Below, one piece after another: positions 24,550 through 34,396 of a DNA stretch of 64,000 nt. Source of the stretch: Spirosoma luteum DSM 19990. Lineage in GTDB: Bacteria > Bacteroidota > Bacteroidia > Cytophagales > Spirosomataceae. The DNA lies in assembly GCF_000374065.1 (NCBI RefSeq), contig NZ_KB893290.1:76979-140978 (forward strand), read 5' to 3'. Position 1 is the first letter of the stretch; every line of letters begins with the position of its first letter. Under the pieces are notes generated by a model that was given only the letters and a program-made list of their open reading frames with translations, was not told the DNA's origin and did no database searches. The position numbers and the translations under genes were made by a program.

Positions 24550-25458
24550 ATGAATATTACGCAGGCTACCGGTCTTATCTACGCCGAACTCACCACCTGG
24601 ATTCGTACCGCCGTTCGTTACTTACCCAATCTGGCAGTCGCTATTCTGATTCTGATCGTCTTCACGTTTCTGGCCCGTCTGATTAGTCGTCAGGTCGTGC
24701 GCGGATTTGACCGGTTCAGCCACAATGCCTCGTTGATAAACCTGTCGGGGGCACTTATCCGCGTGCTGATTATAGCCGTGGGGTTATTCGTGGCGTTGGG
24801 TGTACTAGGGCTGGATAAAGCCCTGACCTCCTTGCTGGCGGGTGCCGGGGTTATTGCACTGGCCGTTGGCTTTGCCTTTCAGGACCTGACAGCTAACTTC
24901 ATTTCGGGAACGATGATTGCCCTGGCCCGCCCGGTTCAGGTGGGCGACCTGGTCGAAACCAACGGATTTATGGGCAACGTACTGGATATCAAACTACGCT
25001 CCATCGTGATTGATAACGGAAAAGGGCAAACGGTCGAAATACCGAGTAAAGACGTGTTTCAGAAACCCATCACCAACTACTCCCGGATGGGGCTGCGACG
25101 CATCGAACTAACCGCCGGGGTGTCCTATCTGGATAATCTGGCAACGGCTCAGCGGGTAGCCAAAGCCACTATTTCCAGCCTGCCGTTTCTGATACCGAAC
25201 AAATCCGTCGATTTGCATTACCGGAATTTTGGTGATAACAGCGTTCAGTTTATCCTTTGGTTCTGGATTAATCCGGCTACTACCAGTGCCTTGTCTGCAC
25301 AAAGTGAAGCCATAATGGCCCTCAAACGCGCCTTCGATGAAAACCATATTCTGTTAATGTTTCCGATAGGCACGTTCGATTTGAAACAGAAACTGGCCGA
25401 ACAGCAGCAACCAAATCAGCCAAACGAAACAGCAGCTAAGGAAATCGGCCCGGATTGA
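24550..25458 (+). CDS. Mechanosensitive ion channel, MscS family
   Basis: 302 residues from ATG 24550; an ATG at 24490 is also open but adds an atypical leader. Three transmembrane helices occupy roughly residues 25-45, 65-85 and 90-112. The pore helix GAGVIALAVGFAFQDLTANF is the MscS TM3 signature. The beta domain follows with RPVQVGDLVETNGFMGNVLD and IPSKDVFQKPITNYS. It opens under membrane tension to release solutes during osmotic downshock. The C-terminus is a Gln/Asn/Pro-rich tail. The 282 bases after it hold only a possible promoter for the next gene. Confidence 0.92.
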   Translation: MNITQATGLIYAELTTWIRTAVRYLPNLAVAILILIVFTFLARLISRQVVRGFDRFSHNASLINLSGALIRVLIIAVGLFVALGVLGLDKALTSLLAGAGVIALAVGFAFQDLTANFISGTMIALARPVQVGDLVETNGFMGNVLDIKLRSIVIDNGKGQTVEIPSKDVFQKPITNYSRMGLRRIELTAGVSYLDNLATAQRVAKATISSLPFLIPNKSVDLHYRNFGDNSVQFILWFWINPATTSALSAQSEAIMALKRAFDENHILLMFPIGTFDLKQKLAEQQQPNQPNETAAKEIGPD

Positions 25459-25681
25459 CAACCGGTTGACCATAGCTACCGTGCGGTAAAATCACCATCA
25501 GCAACGTGCCCATGCAATAAAGGGTGACAGACAAAACATGATCTGTTCACGTTTGAATTTTGCTGATAGCGCAGGGCAAGGTCGGCGTAGGGGTTAATTT
25601 ATTAATAAACCCATTGGTACGTAGTCCCATCCGCCAGGAGGGTGCCGACGAATTTCCGGCTCATTCTAAAACACTGAGTAC

Positions 25682-25715
25682 TTGACACAATCCAATCACT
25701 TTATACTTATTTTAG
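25682..25715 (+). promoter_or_regulatory. Probable promoter: TTGACA, 20-base spacer, TATTTTAG
   Basis: TTGACA at 25682-25687 and TATTTTAG at 25708-25715 match the -33/-7 layout with one mismatch in the -7 box (A for the last T). It lies 25 bases before the start of the secreted hypothetical gene. Confidence 0.5.
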
Positions 25716-25740
25716 TGAAAAATAGCCATCACATCCGCTT

Positions 25741-26325
25741 ATGAAACAGACTCTTTTCTTCGCGCTACTATTCATCGCCACTCATTCCTGGGGACAGAGT
25801 GGAAAGTTCACGCCAAGCAACACAACGTATGTTTTCGTGAACCAATCGCCGACAATCGACTATAAGTACCACGATGGTACTGCCCTGCTGACCGACGGCA
25901 CCTTGCTGACGGGACGATTCCAGTTCAACGGAAGATCTACCTTCATATACCGCGCTAACAGTCAGGCTACACAGCAACGTCTAGGCCTGTCTATAATCAA
26001 TAGACTGATACTGGCTGGTGCGGATACGTCCGTTACTGACCGGGCAGACTCCACCATTTTTCTCCGCTCAGGCCATCGGCTCTATCGGCAGTTAGCGAGT
26101 GGCTCAACCCGCGTTTTAGACCGCCATTTCCTGGTTGATGAAGTACCGGGTGAAATAGGCCGGAAAGTCTACGTGGAGGACGACGCGGGTAACGTCAAAA
26201 AGTTTACATCGCTCCCCAAATTTAACCGATGGTTCTATGGCTATCGAGAGCAGACAGGTAGCCAGATACCCGATTCCTATTTGAATAAAAACGAAATTGT
26301 CAAAGCCGTAGCCAGGCTTAACTAA
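25741..26325 (+). CDS. Secreted protein, unknown function
   Basis: 194 residues with a signal peptide cleaved near HSWGQ (residue 19). The rest is soluble, with beta-rich stretches (YKYHDGTALLTDGTLLTGRF, GRKVYVEDDAGNVKKFTSLP) and no Cys. I do not recognise a domain. A promoter-like pair lies upstream and a very strong terminator lies downstream, so it is probably monocistronic. Confidence 0.75.
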   Translation: MKQTLFFALLFIATHSWGQSGKFTPSNTTYVFVNQSPTIDYKYHDGTALLTDGTLLTGRFQFNGRSTFIYRANSQATQQRLGLSIINRLILAGADTSVTDRADSTIFLRSGHRLYRQLASGSTRVLDRHFLVDEVPGEIGRKVYVEDDAGNVKKFTSLPKFNRWFYGYREQTGSQIPDSYLNKNEIVKAVARLN

Positions 26326-26333
26326 ACCGGTTT

Positions 26334-26386
26334 CCCAAAAAGAGAGCACCCATCCGGCCCGGCCGGATGGGTGCTCTCTTTTTGGG
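26334..26386. terminator. Bidirectional terminator between convergent genes
   Basis: Perfect 26-base arms (26334-26359, 26361-26386) beginning CCCAAAAAGAGAGCACCC form a long hairpin. The A-run in the left arm and T-run in the right arm make it usable from both sides. It lies between the secreted protein (+) and the TPR gene (-). Confidence 0.85.
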
Positions 26387-26400
26387 AGGATCATACGCGC

Positions 26401-27825
26401 TTATTCTTCCTCGCCTTCCTCTTCTTCTTTCTTATACTGCTGAATAATCTTGTACAGTGCCTTTTGCTTTTCCAGTTCCGGGAAGAATTCAAACAATTGC
26501 ACGTGAGCGTCGTAATCCAGCGAGAGGGCCGCTTCCAGTTGGATAAGAGCCTCGCGGTAATGACCGGCGTGAATCAGATAAACCGCCGAGCGATAATACA
26601 AATCAGCATCGGCAGGCATATCATTTATACCTGCCTGAATAATATCGTTGGCCCGCAGGAAGTCGCCCTGGTCGAACGGTACCAGTGACCAGGTCAGGTA
26701 CACATCGGGGTTTTCGGCATCTACTTCGGCGGCCTTCTCGAAAGCCTCCACGCTCGATAACACATTCCCGATTTTGTACTCCGTTTCGGCAATGGCAATG
26801 TAATACTCCCCATTCTGGTCGTTCAGCTTTACGGCCTTTTGCAGAAAAGGCAGGGCCTGATACCACTCGCCCGATTCGCTCAGACAAACGCCCAGTCCAT
26901 ACCAGGCTTCGTCCCACATCGCATCCATCTTGATGGCTTCGCGGTACTCCTTGATAGCTTCGGGAACGCGGTCCTGTTTTTCCAGACTAGCCCCCAGATG
27001 ACAATACGTATCGGCGGTAGCTTCTTCGTATTTCAGGGTTTCCCGGTAGCAAATTTCCGCCTTCTCGAACAGACCCAGGTTCATGTATGTATTGCCCAGA
27101 TTGAAGTGCGCCGACGCAAAATCAGACTTGATAATAACGGCGTAATCGTAGGCTTCGGCCGCTTCGGCAAAACGCGCCAGTTTGCTGTATGCAATACCGA
27201 TGTTGTACCAGGCATTGTAGGAATACGGGTCTGCGTCTATCAACTGCTGATAATACGACAGACTGTTTTCCAGTTCGCCCGTAATGTCCAGGCAGAAAGC
27301 CAGTTCATACAGGGCATTTTCGTTGTTAATGTTCAGCGCAATCGACTTTTTATATTGCGTGATGGCTTCATCGAATTTCCCCCAGTTCTGGTAACTCTGT
27401 CCCAGCTGAAACAGGATATCATCCTTATCTTCAGTCCGGTCCAGCAGTTCTTCCAGCACCTGAATAGATTCCTCGTATCGCCCGGCCATGTTCAGTACAG
27501 AACCCTGCATGAACGGCACATCAAGGTCACCGGGATTAAACAATGAAGCCCGTTCCAGCAAATCCAGCGACTCGTCGAATCGTTGAAAATTAGCCAGAAT
27601 CTGGGCTTTGTCGAGCATCAACTCCAGCGCATAAGGAAAGTTTTCCAGACCGGATTCGGCGGCTTTAAATGCCTTGTCTAGGTTGCCCTGGTTGAGGTAA
27701 TGTTCAACCATTTGCTCGTAGACATCCAGGTCGAAAAACTGGCTTTGCTGTTGGTCCAGCATTTGCTCAAAACGCCGGATTGCTTCCTTGATATCGCCTT
27801 CTCGTTCTTCGAACTCTTGCTCCAT
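26401..27825 (-). CDS. Tetratricopeptide repeat protein
   Basis: 474 residues made almost wholly of TPR units, for example YNAWYNIGIAYSKLARFAEA, ASAHFNLGNTYMNLGLFEKA, ADTYCHLGASLEKQDRVPEA and DEAWYGLGVCLSESGEWYQA, about eleven to twelve in all. The C-terminus is a Glu-rich tail (KKEEEEGEEE). No signal peptide is present, so it is a cytoplasmic scaffold for protein contacts. The partner is unknown. Confidence 0.9.
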   Translation of the reverse strand: MEQEFEEREGDIKEAIRRFEQMLDQQQSQFFDLDVYEQMVEHYLNQGNLDKAFKAAESGLENFPYALELMLDKAQILANFQRFDESLDLLERASLFNPGDLDVPFMQGSVLNMAGRYEESIQVLEELLDRTEDKDDILFQLGQSYQNWGKFDEAITQYKKSIALNINNENALYELAFCLDITGELENSLSYYQQLIDADPYSYNAWYNIGIAYSKLARFAEAAEAYDYAVIIKSDFASAHFNLGNTYMNLGLFEKAEICYRETLKYEEATADTYCHLGASLEKQDRVPEAIKEYREAIKMDAMWDEAWYGLGVCLSESGEWYQALPFLQKAVKLNDQNGEYYIAIAETEYKIGNVLSSVEAFEKAAEVDAENPDVYLTWSLVPFDQGDFLRANDIIQAGINDMPADADLYYRSAVYLIHAGHYREALIQLEAALSLDYDAHVQLFEFFPELEKQKALYKIIQQYKKEEEEGEEE

Positions 27826-27940
27826 GCTATTGCCTTAAAAGTTTTGGCGGATAGGGGCCGCGCCAATGGCGCGATTTATCCTTTGGCCATTCAATATATA
27901 CTCAAAAAATCAAAACACCAACCGAATGCCCGAAAATTTA

Positions 27941-28966
27941 CTAACCCGCTTTCCCCTCATTAAACGCGTCCGACACCCGCCCCAATGTGTCTTTTAATGT
28001 CCGGTACTGAAAATCAAGCACCTGCTCTATCTTATGCCCGTTGTACTGATACAGCGCCCCCGATGACCGGGCCGTTTCCCGCGTAATCAGGGGATTCGTT
28101 CCCGTTACCCAGGCCCTCATGGCTTCCAGCGGCCATAACAGCCGCGTTAATGCCGGAGCAACCCGTATGCCGGGAGGTCGTTTATGTAAGGCACCGGCTA
28201 TCTGTTCTAACAAAGACCGGTAGGGAATGGTGCCCCCGTTCAGGATGTAGCGCTCAGCCGTTATATTGGACTGCATCAACCCGGCTACCACATCCGCTAC
28301 GTCCAGCACATCCACATAGTTGACCAGCCCTGCCGGATAAAACGGTTTCTCATCGTACACATATTTAATGAGTTGCAGGCTGCTGCGGCTCCAGTCACCC
28401 ACGCCCAATACCACCGACGGACTAACCATTACGGCATTCAGTCCTTCGGCCACCCCCCGCCACACTTCCAGTTCGGCCTGGTACTTGGTGATGGCATACC
28501 CCGAATTATTGGGGGATTCTTCCCACTTTTGCTCCTCGTCGAGCGTCATCGGTTCATCCGGTTTGCCACGTTTGTCAACTGGCCGGCCAATGGCCGCCAC
28601 CGAGCTAACGTAGCCCAGTTTACGCACGCCCGCTTTCAGGCACACGTTCACGATGTTAGCAGTACCTTCCACATTGATATGCTCCATCCGGTCGCGATCT
28701 TTGGGGAAGAAAGAGACCACCGCAGCCGCATGAATAACGTCGCAGTTTGGAGCAATGGCGGCTTCGAGCGACGGAATATCCAGGACATCTCCCTCGTGCC
28801 AATCAATGCGTTCCGCCATATCGGCCAGCAATCCGTAGCCACTGGCTGGCCGGTACAAAGCCGAAACCGCGTACCCATCGGCCAGATACCGCCGGGTAAT
28901 GTGGGAGCCGACGAACCCGGTGGCTCCGGTAATAAAAACCGCGTTAGTTGACTGGGATGAAATCAT
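27941..28966 (-). CDS. NAD(P)-dependent epimerase/dehydratase family protein (extended SDR)
   Basis: 341 residues. The Rossmann motif GATGFVGSHI sits near residues 14-23. YVSSVAAIG and SGYAITK give the Ser and YxxxK catalytic residues, and VSPSVVLGVGDW and VNYVDVLDVADVV follow. This is the dihydroflavonol-4-reductase/hopanoid-associated-like branch of extended SDRs. It reduces or epimerises an unknown small substrate, probably in the cytoplasm. Its first 23 bases overlap the end of the TOPRIM-like gene, so it probably shares a transcript with that pair even though its role looks unrelated. Confidence 0.88.
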   Translation of the reverse strand: MISSQSTNAVFITGATGFVGSHITRRYLADGYAVSALYRPASGYGLLADMAERIDWHEGDVLDIPSLEAAIAPNCDVIHAAAVVSFFPKDRDRMEHINVEGTANIVNVCLKAGVRKLGYVSSVAAIGRPVDKRGKPDEPMTLDEEQKWEESPNNSGYAITKYQAELEVWRGVAEGLNAVMVSPSVVLGVGDWSRSSLQLIKYVYDEKPFYPAGLVNYVDVLDVADVVAGLMQSNITAERYILNGGTIPYRSLLEQIAGALHKRPPGIRVAPALTRLLWPLEAMRAWVTGTNPLITRETARSSGALYQYNGHKIEQVLDFQYRTLKDTLGRVSDAFNEGKAG

Positions 28967-29447
28967 TCAGAATACGTTCGAGCGTGAGGAAGCCGGGTGC
29001 CTGACGCGTGTGGAGATCAGTGAGCAGGCGGAGGTAGTTAGAATCAGTTTCGATGGATTGGCTTTTCAACTTTGCACCCAGTATACGAACATCGGCAGCA
29101 AACCCATAATCAGCCAGATTCAGATCAACCTGATTGGCGTTCCAGAGCAAAAAGGTTTCGATAGCCTTGTCAATAACAATCAAATACTGATTTGATTCCG
29201 GTATGTGCCGGAAGCAGACTTTGTCAGCCTCTTCAATCGTCTGAAATGTACGCAGGTACCGGGGTTTGTGTTTGTCATTATCGATAATACCAATTAAGGT
29301 GACCGCATCTGACTTCACGGTTTCCAGCGCCTTCGAAACCTCGTTTATACCGGCAGCATGTTCAATTATCAGCGGGTTTGTACTGAAATAGGTGATAAGA
29401 GCCGTGTCTGCATGGCATTCGGGATACAGGCGAATACGATCAGGCAT
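28944..29447 (-). CDS. Small TOPRIM-like partner of the adjacent AAA ATPase
   Basis: 167 residues, not matched to a named family with certainty. The N-terminus has RLYPECHADTALITYF, whose Glu10 fits the first acidic position of a TOPRIM-type nuclease fold. LIGIIDNDKHKP supplies a DxD pair (Asp56, Asp58) at the end of a hydrophobic strand, as in TOPRIM motif 2. The C-terminal 40 residues are helical. It begins inside the ATPase gene (8-base overlap), so the two are translationally coupled and probably act as one system. By analogy with OLD, PARIS and similar ATPase/TOPRIM pairs it may be a nuclease effector; this is inference. Confidence 0.6.
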   Translation of the reverse strand: MPDRIRLYPECHADTALITYFSTNPLIIEHAAGINEVSKALETVKSDAVTLIGIIDNDKHKPRYLRTFQTIEEADKVCFRHIPESNQYLIVIDKAIETFLLWNANQVDLNLADYGFAADVRILGAKLKSQSIETDSNYLRLLTDLHTRQAPGFLTLERILNDFIPVN

Positions 29448-30561
29448 TAGGCTCGAACTTGTTAAGATTGAAAAATACGTTCGTGCTGTAGTCCAGAATA
29501 TCCGTCAACTCCTCTTCCGTCAATGCCCTGACATGAGTCTGATAATCCTTGTAGTAGGTAATGAAAACGTTCAGGTCTTTGTAATCCATTTTTTCAATGA
29601 ACGGATGCAGCATATACGGGCTGTGCGTCGAGATAAAGTACTGATTATCCTCGTCATATATCATCCGGTAGGCCATTTCCTGCGTGTAGGGTGGAAAGGA
29701 ATGCACTTCCGGTTCTTCAAAAATGATGACTGAGTTTTTATTGGATTCGATGGCCGTGATGTAAAACATGAACCGCCGGAAAGTATCGGCAATGGAGAAG
29801 TATGGATACTGCCAAACGTAATGTTCTATTTTTTTCTGGAGCAAAAATTCTTGTGTAGAATCAAATAATACTAATTCAAGTTTTTGGTCAGTAAATAGTC
29901 TAGCAAAGTCGGCCCATAGTTCTTTATTTCTTCTTACCACAGCGTAAAGATTTGCTCCATCAGGGGGTAGTAAAAAGTCCTGAAATAAATTTTCAAATTG
30001 CGTTACGTTAGCAAAATCATACTTTTTTACGACTTTCAGCTTTTCTTCAAATAAACGCTTCCTTTCAGGATTGTCAGGTATACTTTCACTTGCAAAACCA
30101 TTTTCATTGATTCTTCGGTGAGCTTTGGCTGTACCTGTTAACATGCCAAACTTTCGTCTTTCATCCAGGTTCACTTGAAAATCATCCGGCTCAAATCCAC
30201 CGACTTCGTAAGAGGTTATCTTCCCTACAATTTCATTATTATTATGAGCAACTAATCCAAATCCACGACTAACAGCTACTACTTTTCTGTTGCTTGCAAC
30301 TTCTATAGATTTGCTAGTATCAAAATCCCAGAACAGATCTTTAACGTCTTGGTATCTGGCTAAACCTTTTAACAACTTCCCCTTATCGTACCCTGCCCCC
30401 AACAACCCCAACCCTTCCAGAATATTTGATTTCCCGACGTTTGGCTTGCCGATGAAGACGTTCACGCGCTTGCAGTCCAAGTGCAGGTCTTTGATAGACT
30501 TGAAGTTTTTAATATCAACCCAGTTCAGGAAATTATTCGTATTCGGTATGTTGTTCTCCAT
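29440..30561 (-). CDS. AAA family ATPase (AAA15/OLD-like, ABC-type fold)
   Basis: 373 residues from ATG 30561; an ATG at 30597 adds 12 residues, and numbers here count from it. IKNFKSIKDLHLDC is the typical N-terminal strand. Walker A is GKPNVGKSN (Lys56). Walker B is VIIFEEPEVHSFP (about 290-302) with the catalytic Glu, and ISTHSPYML gives the switch His325. This is the AAA_15/AAA_21 class found in OLD, RecF-like and defence ATPases. The middle of the gene (about 29,820-30,380) is visibly AT-rich compared with its flanks, suggesting transfer. It overlaps the small TOPRIM-like gene by 8 bases. Confidence 0.88.
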   Translation of the reverse strand: MENNIPNTNNFLNWVDIKNFKSIKDLHLDCKRVNVFIGKPNVGKSNILEGLGLLGAGYDKGKLLKGLARYQDVKDLFWDFDTSKSIEVASNRKVVAVSRGFGLVAHNNNEIVGKITSYEVGGFEPDDFQVNLDERRKFGMLTGTAKAHRRINENGFASESIPDNPERKRLFEEKLKVVKKYDFANVTQFENLFQDFLLPPDGANLYAVVRRNKELWADFARLFTDQKLELVLFDSTQEFLLQKKIEHYVWQYPYFSIADTFRRFMFYITAIESNKNSVIIFEEPEVHSFPPYTQEMAYRMIYDEDNQYFISTHSPYMLHPFIEKMDYKDLNVFITYYKDYQTHVRALTEEELTDILDYSTNVFFNLNKFEPNA

Positions 30562-30615
30562 GGCAGCCCGGCGGTTCTCTTTGTGTAAACATAACAAGGT
30601 TCGGGACTGAATTGC

Positions 30616-30623
30616 TAATTTTG
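30616..30623 (+). promoter_or_regulatory. -7 box TAATTTTG of metG
   Basis: Perfect TAnnTTTG match. Its position rules out the in-frame TTG at 30612 as a start and favours an ATG at 30651 or later. The -33 element is not evident. Confidence 0.5.
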
Positions 30624-30689
30624 CCCAAATTTGCGGTCAGCGATAACCCCATGCTGCCCGTTGCTCTTCAGCTTATGAACATCAACCCG

Positions 30690-32753
<2,064 letters not shown>

Positions 32754-32774
32754 ATCCCTTTCCGATGCGGAAAC

Positions 32775-32832
32775 AAGCCCGTTACCCCCGCTAGCCTTCA
32801 TTATTAAGCAGGCTAGCGGGGGTAACGGGCTT
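32775..32832. terminator. Terminator between metG and the DUF421 genes
   Basis: Perfect 22-base arms (32775-32796 and 32811-32832, AAGCCCGTTACCCCCG...) close a 14-base loop, followed by ATTTATTT. It is usable in both directions and separates convergent units. Confidence 0.8.
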
Positions 32833-32834
32833 AT

Positions 32835-33524
32835 TTATTTCAGCGCAGAAACCCATTCATCATGCCCGCAGTTGCTACACTCGTCGCGGTGAGCGCCAGA
32901 TGGTGAGCGTGCCTTACCACAATGGTAGCAAACGGACTGCTCCGGTGCCTGAGGCTGCTGACGGATAAACTCAGCATCCCATTCAGGCAGTATCGAAAGG
33001 CCTGGTTTCGGCTCCAGTTCTTCAATTAGGGTAAACGAACCATTAGCTTCCATATACAGCCGCTTAACGTGCCCTAAATGCGTCATGCCTTTTGATCGCA
33101 GCACCGCAAAAAGCAACTCACGGGTAATCTGTGCATTTTCCATGGTAGCCAGTTGCATAACGGAGTTCTCCACCAGCGTACTCAGTATATCCTGCGATAT
33201 TCCTTCAAATTTCTGGTTTCTGGCAGCCCAGTAGGAAACAAGCCGCTGGGTAAATACCACGACCACCGCAATGATCAGTATGGGTAACAGCCCGCGCTGT
33301 GCATCCAGAATTGGCACCCCAACAGCAGCCGCGAGTGAAACCATGGCTACCATTTCATTCCGACTCAATTTGGAAGCCATACGCCGACCCATTAACCGCA
33401 TAGAAACAACCAGCAGCAGGTAAATGAAAGCCGTTCGTATCAGGATTTCGATATAAAACTGACCTGGAACCTGACCAATCAGAATCCGGGCCCAGTCGTA
33501 TAAATGAATAGCTTCCTTATCCAT
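32835..33524 (-). CDS. DUF421 (YetF/YcaP-like) membrane protein with C-terminal zinc ribbon, copy 2
   Basis: 229 residues. Three transmembrane helices lie in the first 95 residues (FIYLLLVVSMRLMGRRMA, MVAMVSLAAAVGVPIL, LPILIIAVVVVFTQRLVSYW). The cytoplasmic DUF421 domain follows (TRELLFAVLRSKGMTHLGHV, RLYMEANGSFTL). The end carries CYHCGKA and CSNCGHDEW, two Cys-x2-Cys pairs of a zinc ribbon, which is not part of the usual YetF layout. Family function is unknown; B. subtilis relatives are linked to spores and the envelope. It is 7 bases downstream of a same-length paralogue that also starts MDKEAIHL. Confidence 0.85.
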   Translation of the reverse strand: MDKEAIHLYDWARILIGQVPGQFYIEILIRTAFIYLLLVVSMRLMGRRMASKLSRNEMVAMVSLAAAVGVPILDAQRGLLPILIIAVVVVFTQRLVSYWAARNQKFEGISQDILSTLVENSVMQLATMENAQITRELLFAVLRSKGMTHLGHVKRLYMEANGSFTLIEELEPKPGLSILPEWDAEFIRQQPQAPEQSVCYHCGKARSPSGAHRDECSNCGHDEWVSALK

Positions 33525-33531
33525 GTTTGAT

Positions 33532-34221
33532 TTATAAAATTGCGTCTACCCATTCATTGGCCTGGCAAACGGAACAGGGCTGCTGTTCGGGTTCTGCCAG
33601 AACCGTATGACCACAATTGGTACAGGCAAGGGTGCTGCTATCAGGGTGTAACTGAATGGAACGAATCTCGGTGTCGGGGAGGGGTAGTATGGATAAACCC
33701 GGCTTGTTCTCCCTACCCTGATAAATGCTGAACATCCCGTAAGCCTCCAGATACATTCGCTTCACCATACCCAAGTTATAGACCTTGTCTGCCCGTAGCG
33801 CAGCGTAAATCTGCTGGTGCGACAGCCGATTTCTGGCCATGGCATCGAGCTGAATGATCCCATCTCTAACCACTACCGTTTCGGTTCCCTGAATTATTTT
33901 TTCCGCTTTACTACTCTTGAATCCAAGCCAGTTGGTGCCTCTTAAAAAAGTAAGCGAGCACAGGAGGGCTAGCACCCCCGCCAGCAGGCCCCGGTCCGGT
34001 AGCTGCATGGCAGGAGAAATAATGGCGCCCATGGTGAGCATCACGGCCAGTTCCAGATTGGTAAGCTGCGCGTTCATGCGCTTGCCAAGCAGGCGCATCA
34101 CCACCAGCACAGCCAGGTAGATAAACGTAGTACGGATGAATACCTCCAGCAAAAACTCCACCGGGGCTTCACCAATTAACAGGCGATGCCAATCGCCCAG
34201 ATGGATAGCTTCTTTGTCCAT
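33532..34221 (-). CDS. DUF421 (YetF/YcaP-like) membrane protein with C-terminal zinc ribbon, copy 1
   Basis: 229 residues, the upstream member of a tandem pair. Helices are at TTFIYLAVLVVMRLLGKRM, LAVMLTMGAIISPAM and GLLAGVLALLCSLTFLRG. The soluble domain has VVVRDGIIQLDAMARNRLS and ALRADKVYNLGMVKRMYLEA. The tail has CTNCGHTVL and CSVCQANEWVDAIL, again a four-Cys zinc ribbon. The membrane half resembles the ordinary DUF421 pattern more closely (GKRM, GAIISPAM) than copy 2 does, so copy 2 may be the derived one. The two probably form a hetero-oligomer, which is inference from tandem layout and equal length. Confidence 0.86.
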   Translation of the reverse strand: MDKEAIHLGDWHRLLIGEAPVEFLLEVFIRTTFIYLAVLVVMRLLGKRMNAQLTNLELAVMLTMGAIISPAMQLPDRGLLAGVLALLCSLTFLRGTNWLGFKSSKAEKIIQGTETVVVRDGIIQLDAMARNRLSHQQIYAALRADKVYNLGMVKRMYLEAYGMFSIYQGRENKPGLSILPLPDTEIRSIQLHPDSSTLACTNCGHTVLAEPEQQPCSVCQANEWVDAIL

Positions 34222-34396
34222 TTTCCTCTAACTTTTCATGCAGGCTAAATGATTGGCGAAGGACAAAACTTTCTGTTTTATTCCTATATTTTATAAGTTA
34301 CTTCTAAAAAAGCAGGCCGTACAATCGGGAATAGGAGCTTCATCAAACAGAGTGATTTGCCCATATGTTGGTGGTGCAGGAACACCCATGGCATTC

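Noticed and set aside
30612..30689. Extended N-terminus of metG from TTG 30612
   Set aside because: The codon overlaps a perfect -7 promoter box, so transcription starts downstream of it.
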